Of a stretch of DNA of 43,973 bases, positions 18,509 to 26,554 are shown one piece after another; within the stretch, counting starts at the first letter, position 1; every line of letters begins with the position of its first letter. Both the position numbers and the translations under genes were made by a program. Under the pieces are notes generated by a model. The model ran no database searches. It was not told the origin of the DNA and worked only from the letters and a program-made list of their open reading frames with translations. Source of the DNA: Cupriavidus sp. IDO. GTDB taxonomy: Bacteria > Pseudomonadota > Gammaproteobacteria > Burkholderiales > Burkholderiaceae. Location: the NCBI RefSeq assembly GCF_000812465.1, contig NZ_JWMA01000003.1, forward strand, positions 1 through 43,973, in the 5' to 3' direction.

Positions 18509-19423
18509 TCAAGCGTCCTCAGCAGGCGCGCCGGCATCCGCGGTTGCCAGCGTCGCCTCGATGAACGCCACGAAGGCGCGTGCCTTGGCACTCGCCATGC
18601 GGCCGCCGGGGAAAACGGCCCAGAGGTCGACCGGCGGCAAGCTCCAGTCGCTCAGCACCTGGCGCACCTGGCCGCTCTCCAGCTCGGGCGCGAACATCCA
18701 TTCGGAGGCAATCGCCAGCCCGAGGCCGGCCAGCACCGCCGCCCGCACGCCCTCGGCGGCGCTCACGCGCAGGCGGCCGGAGACAACCACCGCGACTTCC
18801 GTGCTGCCATCCCGGAACTCCCACGCAACACCTCCGCCCCGCTGGTCGTAGACGATGGCCTGATGCGCAATCAGATCGGCGGGTTGCTGCGGCACGCCCG
18901 CGCTGGCGAAGTAGGCCGGCGTACCCACCACCACGCGCCGGCTCTGCCCGATGCGTCGTGCGATCAGGCTCGAATCCGCAAGCTTGCCCATGCGCAGGGC
19001 CACGTCGATGCCCGCTTCCATCAGGTCGATATTGCGGTCGTCGAGCACGATGTCGACTTCGAGCTCCGGATGTTCCGCGAGAAAGGATTTCAGGCGCGGA
19101 ATGACGTTCAGCCGCGCGAAGGTCACCGCGGCGCAGACGCGCAGCCTGCCGGTCAGGCTGGCGCCGGCCCCGCGCGCGGCCAGCTCGGCTTCGTCGGCTT
19201 CCTCGATGGCGCGTCGGGCGCGCTCATAAAACTGCTGCCCGGCTTCGGTCGGCGTCAGGCCGCGCGTGGTACGGGCCAGCAGGCGCACACCGAGGCGCGC
19301 CTCCAGCTGGGCGATGGCCTTGGAGATCGCCGGCTGCCCCACCTCCAGCCGGCGCGCGGCCGCCGAGAACGAGCCCGTCTCCACCACGCAGACGAAGGTT
19401 TCCATTGCACCCAGGCGATCCAT
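18509..19423 (-). CDS. LysR-family transcriptional regulator
   Basis: A 304-residue LysR-type regulator. The DNA-binding region reads METFVCVVETGSFSAAARRL and AISKAIAQLEARLGVRLLAR (1-60). The effector domain (about 90-295) includes LEVDIVLDDRNIDLMEAGID. The ATG at 19423 has GGAGG eight bases upstream. It starts 51 bases downstream of the M20 carboxypeptidase stop on the same strand, so it is possibly cotranscribed with it, and it abuts the peroxiredoxin-like gene end to end. Its target is unknown; the flanking genes are the obvious candidates. Confidence 0.87.
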   Translation of the reverse strand: MDRLGAMETFVCVVETGSFSAAARRLEVGQPAISKAIAQLEARLGVRLLARTTRGLTPTEAGQQFYERARRAIEEADEAELAARGAGASLTGRLRVCAAVTFARLNVIPRLKSFLAEHPELEVDIVLDDRNIDLMEAGIDVALRMGKLADSSLIARRIGQSRRVVVGTPAYFASAGVPQQPADLIAHQAIVYDQRGGGVAWEFRDGSTEVAVVVSGRLRVSAAEGVRAAVLAGLGLAIASEWMFAPELESGQVRQVLSDWSLPPVDLWAVFPGGRMASAKARAFVAFIEATLATADAGAPAEDA

Positions 19424-19474
19424 GTCATGCCTCCGTGACCGGAAGCGTGCCCGCACTGGCCTGCGCCTTCCCGA

Positions 19475-20737
19475 TCAGTTCTTGCCGATATCTTCCAGCA
19501 TCCGCGTCATCAGGTACAGGCGCGGCACGATGGAGTCGAGTTCGATGTACTCGTCGCGGGCATGGTAGCCGAAGCCGGCCAGGCCGAAGCTCTCGACCAC
19601 GGCGGCCTTGCCCGAGCGGCCGGCATAGCCGGCGTCCGTGGCACCGCCGGTGCCTTCGGTCAGCGCCAGCGGACGGCCGTCGAGCTCCGCATAGATTTCC
19701 TGCGCATGCCTGGCCAGGGCGCGGCCCTTGCCGTCGGCCACATACGGCGGGCGCCCTTCTTCCATCAGGACGGTGGTCTGGGTATCGGGGATGATCTGGC
19801 CGGCCTTGACCTTGTCCTGCAGCGCGACCTTGAGCTTCTCGGCGCCGCCGTTGACCGTGACCCGCACATCGCCGTACGCGACCGCGCTTTCCGGGATCTG
19901 GTTGCGCACCGTGCCGGCGTTGGCGTTGGTCCAGTTCAGCTGCGTGCCTGGCACGAGCTTCGCCACGTCGCGCGTCTGCTGCAGCTGGTAGGCCAGCTCC
20001 AGCAGGGCATTACGGCCGAGTTCAGGGGCAGTGCCGGCGTGTGCCGAGCGCCCCTTGACCTGCATGGTGGCGGTGGCCGTGCCGCTCGCGCCCAGCAGCA
20101 GCGATTCCACCTTCACGACCGACTTCGCCGCGGTCGGCTCGCACGACAGCACCACGTCGTGCTGGTCGGCCAGCTGGGCAATGGTTTCGCCCGAACCGAC
20201 CGAGCCCACTTCCTCATCCGGATTGAACAGCACGGTGAGCTGGGCATAGTCGCGCCAGCCCTTGTTCTTCAGGATCTCCAGCGAATGCAGGATCACCGCA
20301 ATACCGCCCTTGTCATCGGCGATGCCCGGGCCATACAGGCGGTTGCCGTCCTCGCGGATCGGCTGGGTGGCGAGCGTATTGGCCGGATAGACGGTGTCCA
20401 TATGGGCGATCAGCATGATGCGTCGCTTGCCGGTGCCGGTGAACGTGCCCTTGACCATGGTGCCGGGGCTCTTCGTCACGGCCACGCGCTCGACCTTCGC
20501 GCCCAGCGCCTGCAGGCGCTTCTCGGTATAGCTGGCCATCTGCGCCAGGCCCGCCGCGTTGGCGCTGCCCGATTCGATCGACACCATCTCCCTGAGCGAT
20601 TGCACCAGCGCAGGCTGCGCGGCCCGTGCCGCCTCCAGCAAGGCGGTATCCGGCGCGGCGGCCAGCGCGCTGCCGGCTCCGGCAAGGGCCAGTACGGCGG
20701 CTGCGGCCGCCCTGGCGATAGGACGAAGCGAATGCAT
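19475..20737 (-). CDS. M20 family zinc carboxypeptidase, glutamate carboxypeptidase (CPG2)-like
   Basis: A 420-residue exported metallopeptidase. It has a signal peptide (AAAAAVLALAGAGSALAAA). All five expected dizinc ligands are visible: His in LIAHMDTVYP, the bridging Asp in GPGIADDKGG, the Glu pair in FNPDEEVGS, Glu in SCEPTA and the C-terminal His in GFGYHARDEYIE. The inserted dimerisation domain contains GRSAHAGTAPELGRNAL. The pattern is close to carboxypeptidase G2, which removes C-terminal glutamate from folates and peptides; the actual substrate is inferred. The ATG at 20737 has AGGAGA upstream. It is divergent from a GlxA-type regulator. Confidence 0.92.
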   Translation of the reverse strand: MHSLRPIARAAAAAVLALAGAGSALAAAPDTALLEAARAAQPALVQSLREMVSIESGSANAAGLAQMASYTEKRLQALGAKVERVAVTKSPGTMVKGTFTGTGKRRIMLIAHMDTVYPANTLATQPIREDGNRLYGPGIADDKGGIAVILHSLEILKNKGWRDYAQLTVLFNPDEEVGSVGSGETIAQLADQHDVVLSCEPTAAKSVVKVESLLLGASGTATATMQVKGRSAHAGTAPELGRNALLELAYQLQQTRDVAKLVPGTQLNWTNANAGTVRNQIPESAVAYGDVRVTVNGGAEKLKVALQDKVKAGQIIPDTQTTVLMEEGRPPYVADGKGRALARHAQEIYAELDGRPLALTEGTGGATDAGYAGRSGKAAVVESFGLAGFGYHARDEYIELDSIVPRLYLMTRMLEDIGKN

Positions 20738-20861
20738 GAAGTCTCCTGGCGTGTCGTTATGGGGTGCCGCAAGATGCTAGCCCTTGCATGAACCCGTGGG
20801 GAGGACCAATATCGCCATTCGGAATGCCGATCCCGCCAAGCCCCCCGCTATCGCCACCCTC

Positions 20862-21932
20862 ATGCCCGCCAGCCCTGCCCCGCTCCACGTCCGCCTGCTC
20901 TGGTTGCCCGAGGCCATGCCGGGCACCCTGTTCACCACGCTCGATGTCTTGCGCACCATCGCCGGCGTCGCCCGTTTGCAGCGCCCCGATGCGCCGGCCA
21001 CATTGAGCTGGCAGGTGATTTCCGCCAACGGACGCGCCGTGCCGGTGAGCCTGCCGGGCATGATTGCCGCCACGCGCCGCTCCCGCGCACCCGATGCCCG
21101 CACGCTGATCGTGATCCCCGGGGTGCTGGCCAGCAATGCGCACCAGCTGGGTGAAATGGTCGCCGGCGACACCGCGACGCTGCGCATGCTGGAGCGCCAT
21201 GCCGAAGCCGGCGGCTGGATTGCCGCGGCTTCCTCGGGAATGCTGTACCCGCTGCAGATGGGCTTGCTCGATGGCGCGCGCCTTGGCGCGCCGTGGGTTT
21301 ACCAGAGCTGGATGACGACGCGATTCCCGCGCTGCGATTTCGCCTCGGACCAGCCGATGAGCGTGCACGAGCACGTGTTCACCTGCGTGGCGCCTGCGCT
21401 GCAGGTCGAGTTCATGCTGCGCGTGCTGGGCCATCTGCATGATCCAGACCTGGCGCAGGCAGCTTCGCAGCTGCTGCTGTACCAGCCGGAGCGCCAGCGC
21501 AACGTGCCGGAGCTGGTGTCGCGGCGCTGGCTGAGCAAGACCGCGGACAGCCCGGTGTACCGCGCCATCAACTGGCTGCAGGCCCATGTGGGCGAACCCT
21601 ACCGGTTGAGCGCGGTGGCGCAGGCGGCGGCCGTCAGCGAACGGACGCTGCTGCGGCATTTCCGCCAGGTCACGGGACTTTCACCGCTGGATTACCTGCA
21701 TACGCTGCGCGTGGAGCGCGCCCGCATGCTACTGGAGGTCACGCTGCACGGCACGCAAGCCATTGCGGAAGCCTGCGGCTATAGCGATGCCGCTGCCTTC
21801 CGGCGGCTGTTCCAGCGCGCCGCGGGGATGTCGATGTCGGACTATCGTGCGCGCTTTGCCTTGCGCGCGCAGCGCCGTTACTGGCGAATGGAAGATGCTG
21901 CGGGCGCAGGCCGCGCGCGCAGCCGCTCATGA
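20862..21932 (+). CDS. GlxA-type AraC-family regulator with DJ-1/PfpI domain
   Basis: A 356-residue regulator made of a DJ-1/PfpI-like amidotransferase fold (about 10-190) and a C-terminal AraC helix-turn-helix pair (about 230-330: RLSAVAQAAAVSERTLLRHF and AIAEACGYSDAAAFRRLFQR). The nucleophile Cys of active DJ-1 enzymes is replaced in AAASSGMLYPLQ, as expected for a ligand-sensing domain. The ATG at 20862 has no clear ribosome-binding site. An upstream TTG at 20784 would add 26 residues, and a GGGAGG at 20799 sits between them, so the start is uncertain. It is divergent from the M20 carboxypeptidase and may control it. Confidence 0.85.
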   Translation: MPASPAPLHVRLLWLPEAMPGTLFTTLDVLRTIAGVARLQRPDAPATLSWQVISANGRAVPVSLPGMIAATRRSRAPDARTLIVIPGVLASNAHQLGEMVAGDTATLRMLERHAEAGGWIAAASSGMLYPLQMGLLDGARLGAPWVYQSWMTTRFPRCDFASDQPMSVHEHVFTCVAPALQVEFMLRVLGHLHDPDLAQAASQLLLYQPERQRNVPELVSRRWLSKTADSPVYRAINWLQAHVGEPYRLSAVAQAAAVSERTLLRHFRQVTGLSPLDYLHTLRVERARMLLEVTLHGTQAIAEACGYSDAAAFRRLFQRAAGMSMSDYRARFALRAQRRYWRMEDAAGAGRARSRS

Positions 21933-21960
21933 TGGCTGCATGCGCGGCACGGATTTGCGC

Positions 21961-22692
21961 TCAGCTGCGCAGCGCGATGTGGTTGATGACGTTCTCCACG
22001 CCCTGTATGTACCACGCGTCGCGCTCGATCTGCCGTCGCGCGGTTTCCGTCGAGGCATAACCATCCAGCGTCACCACGCGGTTCTCGGTGCGCACGCCGA
22101 TGCGCCCGGCGTCGACGAAGGGGTCGGTCTCCAGCACCAGCATCAGCGCCTCGGTGATTTCGTCGTCGCGGTCAGTTTCGGCCGGTGCCACCACCAGCTC
22201 GTTGACAACGCAGCGGCAACCGCGCGACCACCATGCCAGCACGCCTGCCAGCCGCATATGCGACAGGCTGATCACCTGCCCGCTCAGCGTCACCACGCCA
22301 TTGCTGGCGGATACCTCGATCCAGCCGTTGCGCTCGCCGACGGCTTCGCGCATCGGCTCGAGCTGGCCCTTTATCTTTGCGCAGATCTTGCAGTTGCGGA
22401 AATCGATGGCGTTGAGCAGCCGCTCGCACACCGCGTCGCGCAGCTCGCCGTCGCCCACCGGTACGCCGCCGTCCGTCACGCGCAGATGGTCAATAACGCT
22501 GGTCACTCCGTCCACCCGCCGCACCATCGCGGCCGCACGGGTCTTGTCGACGATATCGGCCACCTCGCCCTCCAGAATCAATGCGCCGTCTGACAGGCGC
22601 AACTGGATGGTGGGATGGAGGTGATGACTGTGATAAGGCACATGTGCCAATGCTGCGCGAGCCTGCGTCAGCACCGCTTCGCTACTCTGCAT
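21961..22692 (-). CDS. Protein with three BON domains
   Basis: A 243-residue protein made of three BON domains (about 1-75, 78-170 and 173-243), small folds thought to bind lipid or other hydrophobic ligands. Each ends with the usual V-strand pattern, for example DGVTSVIDHLRV, RGCRCVVNELVV and QGVENVINHIAL. The middle domain is unusual: it carries NCKICAK and RGCRC, two close cysteine pairs. No signal peptide is seen, unlike OsmY-type BON proteins, so it may be cytoplasmic. The ATG at 22692 has GAGG eight bases upstream. A perfect TATAAT at 22820-22825 on this strand is a candidate promoter. Confidence 0.85.
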   Translation of the reverse strand: MQSSEAVLTQARAALAHVPYHSHHLHPTIQLRLSDGALILEGEVADIVDKTRAAAMVRRVDGVTSVIDHLRVTDGGVPVGDGELRDAVCERLLNAIDFRNCKICAKIKGQLEPMREAVGERNGWIEVSASNGVVTLSGQVISLSHMRLAGVLAWWSRGCRCVVNELVVAPAETDRDDEITEALMLVLETDPFVDAGRIGVRTENRVVTLDGYASTETARRQIERDAWYIQGVENVINHIALRS

Positions 22693-22809
22693 GATGTCTG
22701 CCTCGCCTGATGGTCTGGAGATGGGAAGGAGCGCGCTCCTGCCCGCGAGCGCGCCTGGCGCGGTGCCGCTTCGTCCCGCAGGGTCCGGCGTTGGCAGGTG
22801 GAAGCGACA

Positions 22810-22835
22810 ACCGCTTCCCCATTATAGGAAGCGGT
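22810..22835 (-). terminator. Hairpin after the acyl-CoA synthetase gene
   Basis: ACCGCTTCC and GGAAGCGGT form a perfect 9-bp stem over an 8-base AT-rich loop, 21 bases after the synthetase stop. Few Ts follow on the minus strand, so termination may be partial. Confidence 0.5.
22820..22825 (-). promoter_or_regulatory. Perfect TATAAT in the loop of the hairpin, candidate BON-gene promoter
   Basis: The minus strand reads TATAAT here, a perfect -10 box in very GC-rich surroundings, about 130 bases before the BON-protein ATG. The expected -35 position reads AGAACG, which is poor. Confidence 0.4.
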
Positions 22836-22855
22836 CCGCCGCCCGTTCTGCCCGC

Positions 22856-24517
22856 TCAGCGGACGGTTTGCCCCTGCGCCTCCCGCAGTTTTGCCACCTC
22901 CTGGTTGCGCAGGATGAAACGCTGCACCTTGCCGCTCGGGGTCTTGGGCAGTTCGGCGACAAACTCGATCTCGCGCGGATAGGCATGGGCCGCCAGGCGC
23001 TTGCGCACGTGCAGGCGCAGTTCCTCGGCCAGTTCCGGCGTGGCGCGGTATTGCGGATCGAGCACGACGAAGGCCTTGATCAGTTCGGTGCGCTCGGGAT
23101 CGGGCTTGCCGATCACCGCGGTTTCCACCACGGCGGGATGCTCGATCAGCGCGCTTTCCACATCGAACGGGCCGACCCGGTAGCCCGAGGTGGTGATCAC
23201 GTCGTCGGCGCGGCCAATGAAGCTGATGCTGCCATCGTCATTGAGTTCGGCGGAGTCGCCGGTCAGGTAGTAGTTGCCGACAAACGAACTGGTAGCCGTG
23301 CCGTGATAGCCACCGAACCAGCACATCGGCGAGCGTGTCAGGTCCAGCGCCAGCGTGCCCGGATTGCCCGGCGGCAGTTCGCGGTTCTCGTCGTCGACCA
23401 CCACCACGCGGTGGCCCGGGCTGGCAAACCCGGCTGCGCCCATGCGCACCGGATGCGCCAGCGCATGGTGATTGCACAGCACCATGCCCGTTTCGGTCTG
23501 GCCATAGTGGTCATGGATCGTCACGCCCAGCTCGCTCGCGAACCAGCGGATCACCTCCGGATTGAGCGGCTCGCCGGCGCTGCTGACCGCCCGCAGCTTG
23601 CCGCGCAGCGGGCCCGAGACCGCCTTGCCCGCGGCAATCAGCAAGCGGTAGGCCGTCGGCGACCCTGCCAGGTTGGTGATGCCGTACTTCTCGATCACGC
23701 GGCAGGTGCTTTCCACGCTGAACGGGCCGTCGTAGAACGTGGTCGGATGGCCCAGTGCCAGCGGCCCCGTGACGGCGTAGTACAGGCCGTAGGCCCAGCC
23801 CGGATCGGCCAGGTTCCAGAATGCGTCTTCGTCGCGCAGGTCGACGGCATCGCGCATATAGCCCGCAAACGCCACGATCGCCTTCAGCGGCACCTGCAGC
23901 GGCTTGGCCGGCCCGGTGGTGCCGGAGGTGAACATCATCAGGAAGGGGTCGTCGCCGCGTCGCATGACCGGCTCGAAGCTGGCGGGCTGGCGGTCCAGTT
24001 CGGCCCAGAAGCTGAAGTCGCCGCGCACCAGGCCGCGGCCCTTGTTGCCGGCCACGGTGAGGATATCGGGGCAGCCGGCCACGTCGTCGAGCTTGGCGCG
24101 GTTGGCGCCGTCGGTCACCACCAGCTTCGCGCCCGAGGTATTGAGACGGTGCTCGATGGCCTTGGGCCCGAATGCCGTGAACAACGGCTGGTAGACCGCA
24201 CCCGCGCGCCACGTACCGAGGATGGTGACGAGCAGCTCCGGCGTACGCGGCAACAGGCCCGCCACGCGGTCGCCGGGCTGCACGCCCCGCGCCTTCAGGA
24301 AACCGGCAAATTGCGCCGACAGTGCCTGCAACTGCGCGAAGGTGTAGGTCTGCGAGCTACCGTCGCGGCCTTCCCAGAACAGCGCGATGCGGCCCGGCAA
24401 CGCGTGGCGGTCGCAGCATTCGACGCAGGCATTGATGGCCTCGAGGCTGCCGTGCAACTGCCTTGCCACGGTGTCCTGGTAAGAGAATCCGGCGAAGGTC
24501 TCGGCGTAGTCGCGCAT
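22856..24517 (-). CDS. AMP-forming acyl-CoA synthetase
   Basis: A 553-residue enzyme of the ANL superfamily that activates a carboxylate with ATP and CoA through an acyl-adenylate. The phosphate loop is MMFTSGTTGPAKP (about 197-209). Adenylate-binding motifs are VSSAGEPLNPEV and DHYGQTETGM, the hinge is YYLTGDSAELNDDGSISFIGRADD, and the catalytic lysine lies in PKTPSGKVQRF near the C-terminus. Overall it resembles acetyl- or medium-chain acyl-CoA synthetases; the substrate cannot be read from sequence. The ATG at 24517 has TGGAGA upstream. It stands alone, followed by a hairpin at 22810, and a CATAAT -10-like box lies about 190 bases upstream. Confidence 0.92.
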   Translation of the reverse strand: MRDYAETFAGFSYQDTVARQLHGSLEAINACVECCDRHALPGRIALFWEGRDGSSQTYTFAQLQALSAQFAGFLKARGVQPGDRVAGLLPRTPELLVTILGTWRAGAVYQPLFTAFGPKAIEHRLNTSGAKLVVTDGANRAKLDDVAGCPDILTVAGNKGRGLVRGDFSFWAELDRQPASFEPVMRRGDDPFLMMFTSGTTGPAKPLQVPLKAIVAFAGYMRDAVDLRDEDAFWNLADPGWAYGLYYAVTGPLALGHPTTFYDGPFSVESTCRVIEKYGITNLAGSPTAYRLLIAAGKAVSGPLRGKLRAVSSAGEPLNPEVIRWFASELGVTIHDHYGQTETGMVLCNHHALAHPVRMGAAGFASPGHRVVVVDDENRELPPGNPGTLALDLTRSPMCWFGGYHGTATSSFVGNYYLTGDSAELNDDGSISFIGRADDVITTSGYRVGPFDVESALIEHPAVVETAVIGKPDPERTELIKAFVVLDPQYRATPELAEELRLHVRKRLAAHAYPREIEFVAELPKTPSGKVQRFILRNQEVAKLREAQGQTVR

Positions 24518-25127
24518 GGGTGTCTCCAGAAGTTATGCGGTATTGATCCGGTGCTTTTTCGTGTTATGCGGCCTCGTGCCTGCCAGCACGGCGCCATGTG
24601 CGCACACGAGTGTGGGCCAGGCGAACGGGCGGGACAATATCCGATTCCTCCATCGGCGCTGACCGTTTTTGCCATGCAGCCTTCGCGCCCCTCTTTCATT
24701 ATGCAACGGGTTCTAAGAGAGGTTGACGAGCGCGCAAGCCGCCGCTAGACTCCGCCGTTGTTCACAGCCTTGGGGTTCCAATTGGACTCAGCCAGTTGTC
24801 CTGACCGACACATCAGGTAATCCCGGCCAGACCCTTCGTCCCTCCTGCCTGCATTGCGCCGGCAAATCACAGGGCCACCGTCTGGCAGGTATCGCCTGAC
24901 GGTGCGCATCCGCTGCGGTTCGCCGCACGTTCTCCGCACCACCCGAATTCGAAAGTACGCTTGCGCGTTGGCCGCTGCCATGCGCGGGCTTCGTCACGGC
25001 CTTGCTCGCGCGCGCAGCGCTTGCCATCGCCGCGACACCGGCTGCGCACAACGCGTGCGCCATCGCCTGCACGCGCCCGTGCGCCAGCGATGACGCATTC
25101 CGACCGACACCAGAACGGAGATCCATC
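24518..25127. other. 610-base gene-poor region upstream of two tiny ORFs
   Basis: No convincing gene is seen. Contents: a CATAAT box on the minus strand near 24700 that may serve the synthetase gene; a good plus-strand promoter at 24723-24751; a hairpin CACCGTC-T-GGC-N7-GCC-T-GACGGTG at 24876-24904; and a 5-bp stem with a TTCG loop (TGCGG-TTCG-CCGCA) at 24914-24927. It reads like a long structured leader or a noncoding RNA. I could not match it to a known riboswitch class. Confidence 0.5.
24723..24751 (+). promoter_or_regulatory. Strong sigma-70-like promoter
   Basis: TTGACG (24723-24728), exactly 17 bases, then TAGACT (24746-24751). This is the best -35/-10 pair I saw in the window. Transcription would start near 24758 and read toward the tiny ORFs and the YedK gene. 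Confidence 0.65.
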
Positions 25128-25238
25128 ATGCCCGACGACCCTTGCAGTGCCATATGCCCGCCGGCGCGCGCCAAGCCTGGCATGCGCGCCTTCATTGCTT
25201 CCCCGCCCCGGCTGCCAGTGCCGGCATGGCCTGCCTGA
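25128..25238 (+). CDS. Tiny ORF, 36 residues, with strong ribosome-binding site
   Basis: The frame encodes MPDDPCSAICPPARAKPGMR and 16 further residues, Pro/Ala-rich with two Cys. No family is recognised. The reason to list it is its initiation region: GGAGATCCATCATG, an excellent Shine-Dalgarno and start, which is repeated base for base before the next small ORF at 25274. It could be a leader peptide, a small protein, or a decayed duplicate. Confidence 0.35.
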   Translation: MPDDPCSAICPPARAKPGMRAFIASPPRLPVPAWPA

Positions 25239-25273
25239 ACGGCGCCGGGTCGGGACATCACTGGAGATCCATC

Positions 25274-25441
25274 ATGAAGTTCTCGATCCTGCTGCCCGAC
25301 TTCCGCCACCCCGAAGTTGCCGCCCACGACGCCGACCGCCTGCACGCGGTGCGCGCGATGCCGGGCGCCGGCCGCCTGCGCGTGCGTCGCGCGCTGCTGC
25401 GTGCATGCGCCTTGCTGCGTCTGCGTCTCCAACCGCGCTGA
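25274..25441 (+). CDS. Small ORF, 55 residues, basic C-terminus
   Basis: The product begins MKFSILLPDFRHPEVAAHDA and ends in an Arg/Leu-rich helix (RRALLRACALLRLRLQPR) that could bind membrane or nucleic acid. No family is recognised. The start has GGAG eight bases upstream within GGAGATCCATCATG, identical to the start region of the ORF at 25128. It lies 117 bases before the YedK gene on the same strand, so the three may share the promoter at 24723. Confidence 0.45.
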   Translation: MKFSILLPDFRHPEVAAHDADRLHAVRAMPGAGRLRVRRALLRACALLRLRLQPR

Positions 25442-25558
25442 TCCCGCCACGCGTCGGCTTGACGGGGCGCTGTATCGCGCGGACGATGTCTGGCATCGTC
25501 GCGGCGCGGTGCGGCCCGCCGCGACGCCATCGCGACATAGCCCGGGAGAAAGCCGCCG

Positions 25559-26230
25559 ATGTGCACCAACTACGCGCCGGTCCAGCGGCAGGTGTTGCGC
25601 GATGTGTTCGGCGTAGAACCGCCGCCTGGCCTGTTCAAGGCCGAGACGTATCCCGACTATCCCGCCCCAATCGTGCGCGCCTCGCCCGACGGCGAGCGGC
25701 ATTGCACGCTAGCGAGCTTCGGCATGGTGCCGAGGAAGCGCTTTCAGCCGGGTGCCCGCAAGTTCGACACCACCAACGCGCGCAGCGAAACCGTCGGCGA
25801 ACGTCCGGCATTCGCGAAGTACTGGCGCCAGGGCCAGCTCTGCCTGGTGCCGGTCAGCGCCTTCTATGAGTTCGCCTATCCCGAAGACGGCACGGCGGCC
25901 AGCCCCGGCAAGCCGGTGCGATGGCGCGTCTGGCTGCCGGCCGAACCCGCCTTCGCCGTGGCCGGTCTCTGGCGCGACTGGCCCGACGGTGCTTCTTCGT
26001 TCACGATGCTGACTGTCAATTCGGAAAAACATGCGCTGATGCACCGCTTCCACAAGCCCGGCGACGAAAAGCGCTCGGTGGTCATCGTGCCGCCCGCACA
26101 GTGGGACGACTGGCTCACCTGCCGCGATCCGGAAGTGGCACGCACGTTCCTGACGCTCCTTCCGCCAGAACGGATGGCCGCCGAGCCTGCGCCAAAAGTG
26201 CCGGGTGCGGCCATCCCCGACGCGGACTGA
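25559..26230 (+). CDS. yedK: SRAP-domain protein (YedK/HMCES family)
   Basis: A 223-residue SOS response-associated peptidase-like protein. Family members form a thiazolidine crosslink between the N-terminal Cys2 and an abasic site in single-stranded DNA, shielding it during replication. The catalytic Cys2 is present (MCTNYAP), as are NARSET, the Glu in VSAFYEF and the His in HRFHKPGDEKRSVVIV. The opening differs from the more usual MCGR. The ATG at 25559 has GGGAGAAAG upstream. No LexA-like CTGT-N8-ACAG box is visible upstream, and no error-prone polymerase genes are beside it. Confidence 0.92.
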   Translation: MCTNYAPVQRQVLRDVFGVEPPPGLFKAETYPDYPAPIVRASPDGERHCTLASFGMVPRKRFQPGARKFDTTNARSETVGERPAFAKYWRQGQLCLVPVSAFYEFAYPEDGTAASPGKPVRWRVWLPAEPAFAVAGLWRDWPDGASSFTMLTVNSEKHALMHRFHKPGDEKRSVVIVPPAQWDDWLTCRDPEVARTFLTLLPPERMAAEPAPKVPGAAIPDAD

Positions 26231-26275
26231 ATCCGCGGACCGTCGCTGCCGCGCCACAACGCCGCGGACCGCGGG

Positions 26276-26303
26276 TTGCCGTGAAATGGATCGCCGGTAC
26301 ACT
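26276..26303 (+). promoter_or_regulatory. Promoter of the candidate small RNA
   Basis: TTGCCG (26276-26281), 16 bases, TACACT (26298-26303). Expected transcription start is near 26310, immediately before a hairpin and a terminator, which is the layout of a short noncoding RNA gene. Confidence 0.5.
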
Positions 26304-26309
26304 CGTTTG

Positions 26310-26378
26310 CGGGGCGGTTAACGGGTACGCCCCACCACTTCGAGCCCTCGACCACCCCGGCCGAGGGCTCTTTTGTTT
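26310..26378 (+). ncRNA. Candidate small RNA, about 70 nt
   Basis: A compact unit with promoter, structure and terminator but no ORF. The first stem-loop is GGGGCG (26311-26316) with CGCCCC (26328-26333). A single-stranded linker (ACCACTTC) follows, then the rho-independent terminator at 26342-26376. The linker could be a seed or Hfq-binding region. It lies 80 bases after the YedK stop and before a small membrane-protein gene, both on the same strand, so it could also be the 3' end of the YedK transcript. No known RNA family was recognised. Confidence 0.5.
26342..26376 (+). terminator. Rho-independent terminator
   Basis: GAGCCCTCG (26342-26350) and CGAGGGCTC (26362-26370) form a perfect 9-bp stem over an 11-base loop, followed directly by TTTTGTTTGT. 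This is the clearest intrinsic terminator in the window. Confidence 0.88.
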
Positions 26379-26554
26379 GTACCCCGCGAATCGCTCCTGT
26401 TTTCCCGCCAGGATCGCGCCGGCCGGCGCAAACCTATGGCTGATGCGGGTTTCAAGTGCACCATGCCCTACCTCAAGAGGGTGTCGGACGTAACGATTGC
26501 TGCGCATACTGCCCCCCATCACCGGCCAGAAGAGCCGGCAAACAAGGGTCAGAA

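Noticed and set aside
22691..24748. 685-codon plus-strand frame opposite the acyl-CoA synthetase
   Set aside because: The minus strand carries all ANL-family motifs. The plus frame is a GC-driven shadow.
24758..24930. Possible known riboswitch (cobalamin, TPP or glycine type) in the leader
   Set aside because: I looked for the conserved boxes of these classes on both strands and did not see them. It is kept only as an unexplained structured region.
25442..25558. SOS (LexA) box before the YedK gene
   Set aside because: No CTGT-N8-ACAG or close variant was found upstream of 25559.
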